A DNA stretch of 64,000 nt. Source: Chloroflexota bacterium (GTDB lineage Bacteria > Chloroflexota > Anaerolineae > Aggregatilineales > Phototrophicaceae). How positions within the stretch are numbered: position 1 is the first letter of the stretch; every line of letters begins with the position of its first letter. The notes below the pieces were generated by a model. The model saw only the letters and a list, made by a program, of their open reading frames with translations. It made no database searches and was not told the DNA's origin. The position numbers and the translations under genes were made by a program. The stretch lies in the NCBI GenBank assembly GCA_026706455.1, contig JAPOYS010000105.1, positions 23,041 through 87,040 of the forward strand. Reading direction: 5' to 3'. Of the stretch, positions 54,559 through 63,948 are shown in pieces.

Positions 54559-57327
54559 ATGCAAGGCGACTTCACCGCATTTGACCTCGAAACAACGGGA
54601 CTGGACGCCGCATCAGATGAGATAATTGAAATTGGAGTCGCCTGCTTTCGCGCTGGCGAACTCGTTGATCAATACCAGTCGCTGGTCAAACCTTCCGTTC
54701 CGATACCGCCGGAGATCACGCAGTTGACCGGCATCGACTCCGAAGATGTCGAAGACGCGCCGGCGATACAGGATCTATTGCCCGACCTCAACCCCTACTT
54801 TGACGCTGTTCCAATCGTCGCGCACAATGCCCAATTTGACGTTTCTTTCTTGGGAAAGCACTTAGCGCTGGACGCGAATCTCGCGATTGACACCTATGAG
54901 TTGGCGGCGATCGCGCTGCCCTCGGCGCCGCGCTACAACCTCGCCAGCCTGACAGCCGCAATGGGAATCAAGCTCGAGCGCGCCCACCGCGCCTTTGATG
55001 ACGCGCTCGCGACAGGCTATCTTTACTGGCAATTGTGGGAGAAGATTTGTGACCTGCCGAGCAGTCTGCTGGCTGAAATCATTGAGGCCGGCACTGGGAT
55101 GGGCTGGAGCCTGCGCGCGGTATTTCAGGCGGCGCTTGCGGCGGGCTTAACACGGAGGGGACCAAGGCAATCTCGCCGCCCATTTACGCGCGAAGACGCC
55201 GTCGCTCCACCCTTGGACATCGCTCAAGCCGGGCATAAGAGCTTGGCGCCAGAAGCGATCAACCGCGTGTTTGCGCCGCAGGGGGAGCTGGCGCGTTTCC
55301 ACGCCGCCTATGAGCAAAGAGACCAGCAGCTGGAAATGGCGCAAGACGTCGCGCGGGCGCTGAACCAGGGCGAGCGTTTGATGATCGAGGCGGGAACTGG
55401 CACGGGCAAATCGCTCGCTTACCTGATACCGGCGGCGCTCTGGTCGCTGGAAAACGGCCAGCGCGTAACTGTCTCGACCTATACCATTAATTTGCAGGAA
55501 CAACTGCTGAGCAAGGACATCGCTTTGGTTCGGCAAATCGTCGGCGACGATTTGCAGGCGGCGCTAATGAAAGGACGCGGGAATTACCTTTGCCCGCGGC
55601 GCTTGGATACAATGCGGCGGCGCGGACCGGCGACGCTCGACGAGCTTAGAACGCTGGCCAAGATACTCGTCTGGCTCGAAGAGAATTCAACCGGCGACCG
55701 GGGAGATCTGTCTCTGCGCGCGGGCGAATGGCCCGTGTGGACGCGCTTGAGCGCGCAAGATGAGGAGTGCAGCGCCTTCCGCTGCGCCAGTGAAATGGAT
55801 GGCGCCTGCCCTTACCATAAGGCGCGCAAGCGAGCGGAGGCCGCCCATATCCTGATTACCAATCACGCGCTTCTGATCGCCGACGCCCGGATAGACAATC
55901 GCGCGCTGCCAGATTACTACCACCTCATCGTTGATGAAGCGCATCAACTCGAAGACGCCATCACGAATGGCTTAAGCCGACGTATCGATCAGCAACTGAT
56001 TTTGACGCGCTTGCGCGACCTCGGCAATCTCAAGAGCGGCACGCTGGGCGCCTTCTTCGCTGAAGCGCGAAAGCGCTTTCCGACAGCCGAAATCGAAAAG
56101 CTAAAATCATTCATCGTCAATAGTTCTGAAGCCCTTGAAGAAATGAGAATCCAGGTTCGTCGATATTTCCGCGCGCTTCACGAGTTTGCCGGCAAAGGGA
56201 GCGGCGGCGGACAATATGGGAAGCGCCTCCTGCCGTCGCATCGGAGTTCGGCCGGCTTCGCCCAGGTGCAATCCGCCTGGCGGCAACTCGCCTCATTCTT
56301 CCTCGTCGTGACCGACGCGCTGGAACATCTTTGCGACGCCCTGCCCCGATACAAGCAATATCAGATGTCGGACTTTGACGATCACAGCAGTGAAATCCGC
56401 GCGATCTGGCGCCACCTGTCCGATCTGCATGAACAACTTGAACATTTTACGAACGATCCCGATGCCAACTTCGTCTACGCGATAAACGCCGCCGACAGTC
56501 CGGAACGGCTCCGAATCCAGGTTTCGCCCTTGCATATTGGCTCTATGATGGAGGAATTCCTGAACCAGCGGATGGAAAGCATCGTCCTCACTAGCGCCAC
56601 CTTAACCACTCAGGGCAACTTTGAACACATCACGGAAAGACTCTACACGGATGAGTACCGCACAGTCACGCTGGACTCGCCCTTTGATTATCGCGCGTCC
56701 ACTTTGGTCTATGTCCCGGAGGACATGCCAGAACCGAGCCAGCGCCACGACTACCAGCGGATGGTCGAACGCGGCGTCATTGGGCTGGCTGACGAACTGC
56801 AGGGAAGGATGATGGTTCTGTTCACCAGCTACGCCCAGCTGCGGGAGACATCGCGCGCGATCACGCCATTATTGTCGCTCGGCGACATTGTGGTCTACGA
56901 TCAGAGCTTCGGCGGCAGCCGCGACCTTTTGCTCGAGAGCTTCAAAAAAGCTGAGAGGGCTGTGCTGCTGGGCACGCGCAGCTTCTGGGAAGGCGTGGAT
57001 ATCCCGGGCGCCGATCTGAGCGCGCTCGTCATCGCGCGGCTGCCCTTCGCCGTTCCGTCTGACCCGGTGTTTTCCGCGCGCGCGGAGACGTATAGCAATT
57101 CATTTGACCAGTATGCCGTGCCCGATGCGATTCTTCGCTTTCGCCAGGGCTTCGGCCGTCTGATTCGCAGCCAAACCGATCGAGGCGTCGTCGCCATATT
57201 TGACAGGCGGATCATCAGCAAGCGCTACGGCCGCCGCTTTCTTGAATCCCTGCCCGATTGCAAAGTACAATCAGGTCCCTTGGAAAAGCTGCCGCAGGTC
57301 GCCTCCGCCTGGATCAATGGAAGTTGA
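54559..57327 (+). CDS. dinG: DinG-type helicase with N-terminal DEDD exonuclease
   Basis: DNA repair enzyme of 922 residues. The N-terminal DnaQ-like 3'-5' exonuclease (about 1-165) has FDLETTGLD, AHNAQFDVSF and HRAFDDALATG. The XPD/DinG superfamily-2 helicase (about 245-915) has Walker A EAGTGTGKSLAY, the DEAH box VDEAHQLED, motif VI QGFGRLIRS, and four cysteines (NYLCPRR, ECSAF, RCASE, ACPYH) expected to hold a 4Fe-4S cluster. This exonuclease-helicase layout is the form found in Gram-positive and related bacteria. It is followed nine bases later by a Cys-rich protein gene. Confidence 0.95.
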   Translation: MQGDFTAFDLETTGLDAASDEIIEIGVACFRAGELVDQYQSLVKPSVPIPPEITQLTGIDSEDVEDAPAIQDLLPDLNPYFDAVPIVAHNAQFDVSFLGKHLALDANLAIDTYELAAIALPSAPRYNLASLTAAMGIKLERAHRAFDDALATGYLYWQLWEKICDLPSSLLAEIIEAGTGMGWSLRAVFQAALAAGLTRRGPRQSRRPFTREDAVAPPLDIAQAGHKSLAPEAINRVFAPQGELARFHAAYEQRDQQLEMAQDVARALNQGERLMIEAGTGTGKSLAYLIPAALWSLENGQRVTVSTYTINLQEQLLSKDIALVRQIVGDDLQAALMKGRGNYLCPRRLDTMRRRGPATLDELRTLAKILVWLEENSTGDRGDLSLRAGEWPVWTRLSAQDEECSAFRCASEMDGACPYHKARKRAEAAHILITNHALLIADARIDNRALPDYYHLIVDEAHQLEDAITNGLSRRIDQQLILTRLRDLGNLKSGTLGAFFAEARKRFPTAEIEKLKSFIVNSSEALEEMRIQVRRYFRALHEFAGKGSGGGQYGKRLLPSHRSSAGFAQVQSAWRQLASFFLVVTDALEHLCDALPRYKQYQMSDFDDHSSEIRAIWRHLSDLHEQLEHFTNDPDANFVYAINAADSPERLRIQVSPLHIGSMMEEFLNQRMESIVLTSATLTTQGNFEHITERLYTDEYRTVTLDSPFDYRASTLVYVPEDMPEPSQRHDYQRMVERGVIGLADELQGRMMVLFTSYAQLRETSRAITPLLSLGDIVVYDQSFGGSRDLLLESFKKAERAVLLGTRSFWEGVDIPGADLSALVIARLPFAVPSDPVFSARAETYSNSFDQYAVPDAILRFRQGFGRLIRSQTDRGVVAIFDRRIISKRYGRRFLESLPDCKVQSGPLEKLPQVASAWINGS

Positions 57328-57336
57328 GCGCCGATC

Positions 57337-57684
57337 GTGAGGACGCCAGCCGGGCGCGATTGCCCGCATTACTACGCAGATCACAATCGCCATACGCGCG
57401 ACATCGAGGAATGCCGCCTTGCCAAGAGCAATCCTCGCTCCGAACAGTGGCACCCCAAGGATTGCGTCAAGTGTCCCGTGCCCGATATTGTGCTGGCCAA
57501 CGCCAGCCCGGATACGCAGCTGATCCTCACCATTAAAGCGGGATTCCTCGGCTTTGTCCGCCGCGTGGAAGTGGAAGCGATCTGCCTGAAAAATGGGGAA
57601 AAGGTTGACCCCTACGTCGGCTGCCCGGACGATCACCCCGGGCTCGACATCTTTCGCCAAGCTTTGGAAGGCAGCGATGATTAA
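57337..57684 (+). CDS. small cysteine-rich protein
   Basis: Unrecognised protein of 115 residues starting with GTG. Six cysteines are arranged as C9 (RDCPHYY), C26 (EECRLA), C43 and C46 (DCVKCPVPD), then one in EAICLKN and one in VGCPDDHP. The CxxCP pair and spacing suggest a zinc or iron-sulfur site. No signal peptide or membrane segment is seen. It sits between dinG and a HAD-DinB fusion, overlapping the latter by eight bases, so the three genes form one unit. Confidence 0.75.
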   Translation: MRTPAGRDCPHYYADHNRHTRDIEECRLAKSNPRSEQWHPKDCVKCPVPDIVLANASPDTQLILTIKAGFLGFVRRVEVEAICLKNGEKVDPYVGCPDDHPGLDIFRQALEGSDD

Positions 57685-58840
57685 GGCGGTACTGCTCGAC
57701 CTGGACAATACGCTGCTGCACAATCCCGATCCGCAATGGGTCGCCGTATTTCGCGAGCAGTGGGATCGGTACTTTGCGAAGCGCTACGGCATTCAAGACG
57801 CTTCCGCGGCGCTGCGCGCGGCAATCCGATGCCTGAACAGCGAGCCGCCCTCCTACCGAACGAACGCGACCGTCATGCTCGACGCGCTATGCAGCGAGAT
57901 GCCCCTGTCTCGAGATGATCTCAGCGGCGCCATCGCCGATTTCTACCGGGAAGATTATGGCCGTCTCAGCGCCACTACATCGCCTGTCGCCGGGGCGGCG
58001 GAACTGGTAGCGGCTTTGCTCAATCAGAATCTGCTCGTAGCGATCGCGACCAATCCCTTATTCCCAGCGAGCGCTACCGAGGCGCGCATCAGTTGGGCTG
58101 GATTGGGCGAGTATTTGACAGAATTCGCCTTTATCACCCATAGCGAGAACATGCGCTTTGCCAAACCGAGCCGCGCCTATTATGCCGAGGCGGTCGCGCG
58201 CGTCGGCGTCGAACCTGACGAAACCTTGATCGTCGGCGACAGCCTGGAAAACGATATCATGCCGGCTGACGCAATTGGCATCCACACCTGGCAGGTAAAC
58301 GGCGATGACCGTCTTGGCGCCATTCGCGATCGGATCCGCAAGAGCGACTGGCGGCAGGATTATCTTTCGCGCCAACTGGAGAGCGCCATGATATTGCCGC
58401 AGTATCGTGGCAACATTGCGGCGCTGTATGGACTGCTGGCTGAAGTCAAGCCGCAACATTGGCGCCAGCGGCCTGACCCGCAGGAGTGGTCGATTATGCA
58501 GATACTTTGCCATTTGTGGCGTGCGGAGGTAGAGGTGCATTTTCAGCGCTTGGAGACCATCCTGCGGCTGGATGATCCCTTCGTCGCAGCGCCGGCGCCA
58601 CCGGGCCCCGACATCCCCCCTTGCCATGAAGACGGCTACCAGGTGATGCGCTGCTTTCAGCAGGCGCGCGAAAATACAATCGCCCTATTATCGGGATTGA
58701 CCCCCGATCAATGGAGTCGCCCGGCCAGGCACAGCATCTTCGGCTTGACCAATTTGTTGGAAATGGCGCATTTCACCGCCCAGCACGACCGGCTGCATAT
58801 TACGCAGCTATGCCAAACGCTGGGCAAATGCGCGGACTGA
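57677..58840 (+). CDS. HAD hydrolase fused to a DinB-like domain
   Basis: Two-domain protein of 387 residues. Residues 1-235 are a HAD-family phosphohydrolase: nucleophile loop LLDLDNTLLHNP, motif II in VAIATNP, the Lys in RFAKPSRAYY and the acidic loop IVGDSLENDI. Residues about 245-385 resemble the DinB/YfiT four-helix family, with a QYRGNIAALYGLL helix, QEWSIMQILCHLWRAE and the HDRLHITQL end. The DinB domain usually holds a metal with three His; two candidates are visible. The ATG overlaps the stop of the Cys-rich gene. The combined function is unknown. Confidence 0.87.
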   Translation: MIKAVLLDLDNTLLHNPDPQWVAVFREQWDRYFAKRYGIQDASAALRAAIRCLNSEPPSYRTNATVMLDALCSEMPLSRDDLSGAIADFYREDYGRLSATTSPVAGAAELVAALLNQNLLVAIATNPLFPASATEARISWAGLGEYLTEFAFITHSENMRFAKPSRAYYAEAVARVGVEPDETLIVGDSLENDIMPADAIGIHTWQVNGDDRLGAIRDRIRKSDWRQDYLSRQLESAMILPQYRGNIAALYGLLAEVKPQHWRQRPDPQEWSIMQILCHLWRAEVEVHFQRLETILRLDDPFVAAPAPPGPDIPPCHEDGYQVMRCFQQARENTIALLSGLTPDQWSRPARHSIFGLTNLLEMAHFTAQHDRLHITQLCQTLGKCAD

Positions 58841-58923
58841 GGACTCCAAGCCACGGGCGAATCGCGCCCGCTGGCGCCCGTTGCGATTCGGCCGAATGGA
58901 GGCAGACACACGCCTAAGGACCT

Positions 58924-58951
58924 TTGACGAACTGTGTATTTACTGTACAAT
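58924..58951 (+). promoter_or_regulatory. promoter of the polyprenyl synthase gene
   Basis: TTGACG (58924-58929), 16-base spacer, TACAAT (58946-58951). Leader about 40 bases with a GGAGG ribosome site. Confidence 0.62.
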
Positions 58952-58998
58952 ACGTTTAGATAGTTCTGAACTTCACAACAATTGATTTGGAGGCCATG

Positions 58999-59946
58999 AT
59001 GTCTGGCGCAACGGTCGAGAGTGTGAAGCTGGCTGGCATGGTGGAGGATGGCTTGGGGGCCGTTGAGCGCGCGATGCTAGACGTGACTGACAGCGAGGTC
59101 GCCGTATTGCGCGACGCCAGCCGTCATATTCTCGGCGCTGGCGGTAAGAGAATCCGACCGCGACTGCTGCTCCTCAGCTATCTGGCGCTCGGGGGCCGTG
59201 AACTCGAACGCGCCGCCAAGCCAGCGGCTGCAATCGAACTGATGCACACCGCCAGCGTCGTACACGATGATATCAATGACCATGGTGTCCTGCGCCGCGG
59301 CCTGCCCTCGGTCAACGCGCTCTGGGGGCGAACATTCGCGCTCCTGACTGGCGACTTTCTTTTCACCGCCGTTTACGAACTGATGGCGCCATATCATGAT
59401 CTCAACATTGACCTGGCCAAAGCCGCTACCGCTTTGGTCGAAGGCGAGACCCTGCAAGCGAGCGCAGTCAAGAACAATACGTTCACGCGCGAAGCCTATA
59501 TGCGGATTATCGCGCTCAAGACCGCCGCTCTCTTCCGGGCGGCGAGCACGATCGGCGCCAAGCTTGCCAGCGCAAAAGAGACAGAAATCCACGCGTTGGC
59601 CGATTTTGGCTACAAGCTGGGGCTCGCCTTCCAGATCGTTGACGATATATTGGACATGGTCGCCGATGAGGACAGCTTGGGAAAGACGAGCGGCCTCGAT
59701 ATTCTGCAGGGCCGCGGAGTCGCCACCGCTTTGCATGACGCCAACGGCAACGGTAATTCATCGGCCTCCGATCCGCTGGCTTCGATCCGGCAGAAGTTGA
59801 TGGAAGACGACACGATTGAGCGTGCGCGGCTGGAAGCGGGTCAGTTAGTCGACAGCGCGATTGCAGACCTAGCCCTTCTCGACGACAGGCCTCCAAAGGC
59901 GGCGCTCGTTGAGCTGGCGCGGCAAGTTGTCAAACGAGAAAATTGA
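58999..59946 (+). CDS. trans-polyprenyl diphosphate synthase
   Basis: Prenyltransferase that chains isopentenyl diphosphate units onto an allylic primer, for quinone side chains or similar. The 315 residues show GGKRIRPRLLLLSY, the first Asp-rich motif HDDINDHGVLRRG, GDFLFTAVYEL and the second Asp-rich motif FQIVDDILDM. The residues before the first Asp-rich motif (LMHTASVV) lack bulky aromatics, which favours a medium or long chain product. The ATG at 58999 is used (58996 also ATG); GGAGG lies five bases before. Confidence 0.95.
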   Translation: MSGATVESVKLAGMVEDGLGAVERAMLDVTDSEVAVLRDASRHILGAGGKRIRPRLLLLSYLALGGRELERAAKPAAAIELMHTASVVHDDINDHGVLRRGLPSVNALWGRTFALLTGDFLFTAVYELMAPYHDLNIDLAKAATALVEGETLQASAVKNNTFTREAYMRIIALKTAALFRAASTIGAKLASAKETEIHALADFGYKLGLAFQIVDDILDMVADEDSLGKTSGLDILQGRGVATALHDANGNGNSSASDPLASIRQKLMEDDTIERARLEAGQLVDSAIADLALLDDRPPKAALVELARQVVKREN

Positions 59947-60030
59947 AAGTCTACTCAATGGCCGGTTGTGGGCGTGTATCTTATTGATGCGCGCTTTTTG
60001 CTTTAGGCGCAATTTGCCCTGAGGATGGTG

Positions 60031-61593
60031 ATGAAAGTAGCAAGCGTGCGCGAAACGCGCGAAATTGAGGAAGCCGTAAATCGTTCAATCATGAGCTATG
60101 ATCAGATGATGCGAAATGCGGGCGCGGCCGCCAGCGCGCACCTGCAACGTCGTTGCCAGATCAGCGCGGAAACCAAAGTCGCCTTCCTGATTGGCAAAGG
60201 GAACAACGGCGGCGACGGCTTGGTCATGGCGCGCCATCTGGCGAACGCAACCCGGGCGGACATCAAGCTGTACCTGCTGGCGCCGCGAGACCCGACCGAC
60301 GAACACTATGAAGCGGTCGCCGCCGAGCGGCTTTCGATCACGCATGCTAGCGATGATCGCGACGGCCGCGCATTGCGAGCTCTCATCGCTGGCGCTGATG
60401 TCATCATCGACGCACTGTTTGGAATCGGCCTGCGCCTTCCCTTGCGAGGCAGAGCCGCGACCGCGCTGAATATCGTGAAGCAGAGCTTGAGCAAGATTGC
60501 GCCGCGTCCGTTTGTGTTCGCGCTGGACTGCCCCAGCGGCGTGGATTGCGACACGGGAGAGGCCGATCCGAGCGTTTTATCAGCGGACGAAACAATCACA
60601 TTTATCGCGGCCAAAATGGGTCACTTCATTTTTCCGGCCGCCGCCCAGGTGGGAAAGCTCACGGTCTCAACCATCGGCATCCCCCACGCGCTGCCGGAAC
60701 TTGAGCGGATCCAGGCGACCTTCGTCGACGAGGTTCTCGCGGCCGCGCTCTTGCCGGCCAGGCCGCTCGACGGCCACAAAGGCACGTTTGGGAAAGTCAT
60801 GGTCGTAGCTGGTTCGCCCCACTACATCGGCGCGATCGCGCTCGCTGGCGAGGCTGCTTATCGGTCGGGCGCTGGTCTGGTGACCATCGCCACGACGCGG
60901 CGACTGATCGAAATCGTAGGGAGCCGCCTTCGCGAGCCCACCTGGCTGCCACTTGCCGACGCGGAGGGCGCAATCGCCGAAGGCGCGTCAGCGACCGTAA
61001 GCGAGATGGCCGAAGGCTACGACAGCCTGCTGGTCGGCTGTGGGCTGGGCACGCGCGCCGCTACGCAGACATTTCTGCGGCGTCTGCTGGCGAGCCGATC
61101 ACTGCCGGGTCTGGTCATTGACGCGGACGCCTTAAACATTTTGAGCAGGCAGGCGCGCTGGTGGGAGACATTGCCAAGCGGCGCGATCATCACGCCTCAT
61201 GCGGGAGAACTGGCTCGACTAACAGGCGAGCCCATGAGCGAAATCAGCGCGGACCGTTGGAATCTCGCGCGTGAATATGCCCAAAAGTGGAATGCCGTTC
61301 TAGTTCTCAAAGGCGCCCATACGCTAGTTGCGGCGCCTGATGGTCGCGTCAGCGTCATCCCATTCAAGACGGACGCTCTCAGCACAGCTGGCACCGGCGA
61401 CGTGCTGGCTGGGCTGATTGCCGGTTTGCGCGGGCAGGGACTTACCGCCTACGACAGCGCGCGCCTTGGCGCCTACGCGCATGCCTTGGCCGGTACAATC
61501 GCCGTCGAATCAATCGGCAGCAGCCGCAGCGTCGTCGCTGGCGATGTCTTGTCGGCAATGGGTCGAGCTTTCGCCCGCTTGGAGTCGATCTAG
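60031..61593 (+). CDS. nnr: bifunctional NAD(P)H-hydrate epimerase / dehydratase
   Basis: Repairs damaged NADHX and NADPHX. The 520 residues combine an N-terminal YjeF-N epimerase (about 1-210; GKGNNGGDGLVMARHL, DALFGIGL, LDCPSGVDCDTG) and a C-terminal ribokinase-like ADP/ATP-dependent dehydratase (about 225-515; KGTFGKVMVVAGSPHYIGA, LVGCGLGT, TPHAGELARL, STAGTGDVLAGLIAG). GAGG lies six bases before the ATG at 60031; ATG at 60025 is also possible. It ends in a four-base overlap with the convergent small membrane gene. Confidence 0.97.
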   Translation: MKVASVRETREIEEAVNRSIMSYDQMMRNAGAAASAHLQRRCQISAETKVAFLIGKGNNGGDGLVMARHLANATRADIKLYLLAPRDPTDEHYEAVAAERLSITHASDDRDGRALRALIAGADVIIDALFGIGLRLPLRGRAATALNIVKQSLSKIAPRPFVFALDCPSGVDCDTGEADPSVLSADETITFIAAKMGHFIFPAAAQVGKLTVSTIGIPHALPELERIQATFVDEVLAAALLPARPLDGHKGTFGKVMVVAGSPHYIGAIALAGEAAYRSGAGLVTIATTRRLIEIVGSRLREPTWLPLADAEGAIAEGASATVSEMAEGYDSLLVGCGLGTRAATQTFLRRLLASRSLPGLVIDADALNILSRQARWWETLPSGAIITPHAGELARLTGEPMSEISADRWNLAREYAQKWNAVLVLKGAHTLVAAPDGRVSVIPFKTDALSTAGTGDVLAGLIAGLRGQGLTAYDSARLGAYAHALAGTIAVESIGSSRSVVAGDVLSAMGRAFARLESI

Positions 61594-61814
61594 TTTTCCT
61601 CTGCCAGGCGGGCGCTCGCTCTTCGCTTCGCTTCTCTGATGCTTGATTTGATCTCTAGCTCAGCGCTGCCGGCGCCGAACTGCAATAGATCTTGTCGGCG
61701 CGTCGCTCCTCGGCGCTTGCTGTGCAGGACAGCATATAGCGCCCCGAGCGCGATGCCCAGAATTATGCCGACGAAGGTCGCGTTTTCATCCAGTTTATGG
61801 CGTTCGGGGCTCAT
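61590..61814 (-). CDS. small single-helix membrane protein
   Basis: Protein of 74 residues with one helix (FVGIILGIALGALYAVL) followed by a basic stop-transfer (HSKRRGATRR) and an amphipathic charged tail (SIREAKRRASARLAEEN). It resembles YtxH-type small membrane proteins in layout, not clearly in sequence. It is the last of three membrane genes on this strand and overlaps its upstream neighbour by 20 bases. Confidence 0.7.
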   Translation of the reverse strand: MSPERHKLDENATFVGIILGIALGALYAVLHSKRRGATRRQDLLQFGAGSAELEIKSSIREAKRRASARLAEEN

Positions 61815-62307
61815 CGGGATGATCCGCGCGCGCTTCGTCGACCGTCATGATGCTGTGGATGCGTATCAATTCGCGCAAGAAAGCCAGCAAGCCGGATAAG
61901 AAACTCTTGATCTGAATCAGCGGATCCATCGCATTGCTATTGATGAATTGGGCTGTCGCTTTGCTCAGTCTCGTTGTCTCGCGGGCATTGTCCAGGATGG
62001 GCTTCATTTCTGTCTTCAGCATGATCAAGAATCCGGCCGCTTGCAGCATCAGGATTGCCAGCGCCGTGATTAGCAGGACTGACTCCAGTATGAGGATGAG
62101 CAAGAAGATATCACGGAAAATCTGAATGAGCGGCGCCCAGGTTTCGGCCGCGGTGAGCGCGGCGACCAGCGCGGCGCCCAATAACGCCAGTATAATAAGA
62201 ATGCCCAGGGTCGCCGTCAGCTTGATCAGACGTGTAATGCTTGGACCGGAAGATGCTTGCGCTGCGGCCGGAGCCGGCGCGCGCGAATTGGTCTCGGTTT
62301 CGGCCAT
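61795..62307 (-). CDS. two-helix membrane protein with cytoplasmic tail
   Basis: Unrecognised protein of 170 residues. Helices lie at about 27-53 (LIKLTATLGILIILALLGAALVAAL) and 63-95 (FLLILILESVLLITALAILMLQAAG). They are followed by a helical segment (KPILDNARETTRLSKATAQFIN) and an FLSGLLAFLREL stretch. The layout of two helices and a helical tail resembles DUF948-type proteins, but I am not certain. It starts two bases after the next gene's stop, in a three-gene operon. Confidence 0.78.
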   Translation of the reverse strand: MAETETNSRAPAPAAAQASSGPSITRLIKLTATLGILIILALLGAALVAALTAAETWAPLIQIFRDIFLLILILESVLLITALAILMLQAAGFLIMLKTEMKPILDNARETTRLSKATAQFINSNAMDPLIQIKSFLSGLLAFLRELIRIHSIMTVDEARADHPDEPRTP

Positions 62308-62309
62308 GG

Positions 62310-62588
62310 TCAACGCCGGGTCACCGGTGCGCTCGGCTCTGCCGTCAGCACGTGCGCGAATATCAGCAAAGCGACAGCCGCAATTGAAGCCGGCAGGAGA
62401 TGAATCACGCCGATTCGCATAAACCTGATATCCAGAAATCCGCCGATATACTGCCCGAGCAAGAAGCCCACCCAACTGCTAACGACAAACAGGACCATGC
62501 GGCGCGCATTGCCGCCCAAAACGACATGAAAACTCAAGCCGTACATCGTTGCAATCACAAAGGCAAAGATGATCACGGGGTTTGGCAT
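62310..62588 (-). CDS. small three-helix membrane protein
   Basis: Unrecognised protein of 92 residues, almost entirely three hydrophobic helices (PVIIFAFVIATMYGLSFHVV, MVLFVVSSWVGFLLGQYIG and GVIHLLPASIAAVALLIFA). It is the first gene of a tightly packed three-gene membrane operon and is divergent from the SRPBCC gene. A possible -10 (GATAAT, minus strand) exists upstream but has no clear -35. Confidence 0.75.
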   Translation of the reverse strand: MPNPVIIFAFVIATMYGLSFHVVLGGNARRMVLFVVSSWVGFLLGQYIGGFLDIRFMRIGVIHLLPASIAAVALLIFAHVLTAEPSAPVTRR

Positions 62589-62593
62589 GATGT

Positions 62594-62621
62594 TTGCGAT
62601 TCAATTATCCAGTGGTAGAAT
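62594..62621 (+). promoter_or_regulatory. promoter of the SRPBCC protein gene
   Basis: TTGCGA (62594-62599), 16-base spacer, TAGAAT (62616-62621), with the ATG 56 bases beyond. It has the same TAGAAT -10 as the rplU and cysteine desulfurase promoters. Confidence 0.5.
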
Positions 62622-62676
62622 CGTATATTAGTGTAACATAAGGCGCACGTCCAGTCACATCTCTTCGGCCCGTGTC

Positions 62677-63855
62677 ATGAACGTCATTGATCTAGAAATA
62701 CTGATTCCAGCTTCACCGGAATTCATTTGGCGGTTCATGGGCGACCTGTCAGCGATCCCCCAATGGCAAAGTGATGTCGTATCTGTATCGTTTCTCTCGA
62801 CGCAGCGCGAAGGGCGCGGCGCGCGCTGGCGGCAATCCACCGTCAAAGGAAGCGATGTCATCGTCGAAATCAGCGCTTGGTACGACACATTGGGTTACGA
62901 GTATCGAGTTGTTGACGGGACGACATTGAGCGACAACCAGGGCCGGGTCCGCTTGCACGAGGTCACAGACGGCACCTTGGTGCGCTGGACCTTTCAGTAT
63001 GAGGCTGGTGGCGTGCTGGGCGGCCTGCGCAACTCGATGCGCCTCAAACGCGGCACGACCAATCAGATTCAGGAAAGTTTGAGAAACCTGCACCAGTTGA
63101 TCGTCCAGGAATCCGGAGGCATTTCTACGCACGAGGCGAAGGCGACTATGCAGGAAGCGCCCGATGTCCGCGAGCGGTCAAGCTACCGTCCGCGGCATCC
63201 GTCAACCTTCCAGGAGGTCGCGGCCGCCGATGGCGCTGTCGACGAGGACACCACCCTGTCCGAGCATCTGCCGCTGTCATACGATTTGGATGTAGAGCCG
63301 GATGCCATGCCAGCTATCGCTGAGACGGATACGAAACCGAACCCGGTAGTGTTGGGGACCGGCTTGGCGCCGACGCCGGCGGCGGACCCTGATTTGGAGG
63401 ACACGCGACCGGTAGATGTTGAGACGCTGCTTGCCGAGCTTAGGACGCCGGAGGCCAGCCCGGCGCCAACTGAATCCGAGCGCTTGGCGGAGCCGCCGCC
63501 TGTTGAGGACAGCGGCCAAGATCGGCCGCCCGCGACCGCAGCCATAAAAGGCGAGCAAGTCGACGATTCATCCCACCTGAGCGTATTCGAGATCTTTGGT
63601 TTGCAGAAACCAAGCGAGGCGCAAGCGCAAGCCACCGCCTCAGACGAGAGTTTGGGCGCTAGCCGGGACGATAGTCACTTGCTTGAAAGCCCGGCGATGC
63701 CCGTCGCTGAGGCCAGCGCAGCCGACCCGGCGGCGCGCCTACCGCATCGGGACGAAGCGCAGCAAACTCCGGCCCCGGCCAAATCTCGCGGCAGCAGCGC
63801 CGGCTGGCGACGCTATGCCCGCAGGCGGAATCCAACCTTGCGAACGCATTATTGA
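62677..63855 (+). CDS. SRPBCC-domain protein with long acidic tail
   Basis: Residues 1-150 form an SRPBCC/polyketide-cyclase-like domain (LEILIPASPEFIWRFMGDLSAIPQW start, then alternating strands and a long C-terminal helix IQESLRNLHQLIVQESGG). This fold binds small hydrophobic ligands. The remaining ~240 residues are rich in Pro, Ala, Glu and Asp, look disordered, and end in a basic tail (GWRRYARRRNPTLRTHY). No membrane helix or signal is seen. Its role is unknown; an acidic linker with a basic end suggests a surface or nucleic-acid contact. Single gene. Confidence 0.8.
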   Translation: MNVIDLEILIPASPEFIWRFMGDLSAIPQWQSDVVSVSFLSTQREGRGARWRQSTVKGSDVIVEISAWYDTLGYEYRVVDGTTLSDNQGRVRLHEVTDGTLVRWTFQYEAGGVLGGLRNSMRLKRGTTNQIQESLRNLHQLIVQESGGISTHEAKATMQEAPDVRERSSYRPRHPSTFQEVAAADGAVDEDTTLSEHLPLSYDLDVEPDAMPAIAETDTKPNPVVLGTGLAPTPAADPDLEDTRPVDVETLLAELRTPEASPAPTESERLAEPPPVEDSGQDRPPATAAIKGEQVDDSSHLSVFEIFGLQKPSEAQAQATASDESLGASRDDSHLLESPAMPVAEASAADPAARLPHRDEAQQTPAPAKSRGSSAGWRRYARRRNPTLRTHY

Positions 63856-63910
63856 ATGGCGAGGCGCGCGCATAAAGCGAAGGCTTTTACGCCGACTGCC
63901 GTTGCGCGGC

Positions 63911-63931
63911 TAACTTCGCGCGTCGAAGTTA
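63911..63931. terminator. perfect hairpin between the SRPBCC gene and tRNA-His
   Basis: Inverted repeat TAACTTCG / CGAAGTTA with a five-base loop, midway between two convergent units. No T-run follows on either strand, so it may be a bidirectional weak terminator or an RNA processing site. Confidence 0.4.
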
Positions 63932-63948
63932 CTTGCGGCCGGACTTTG

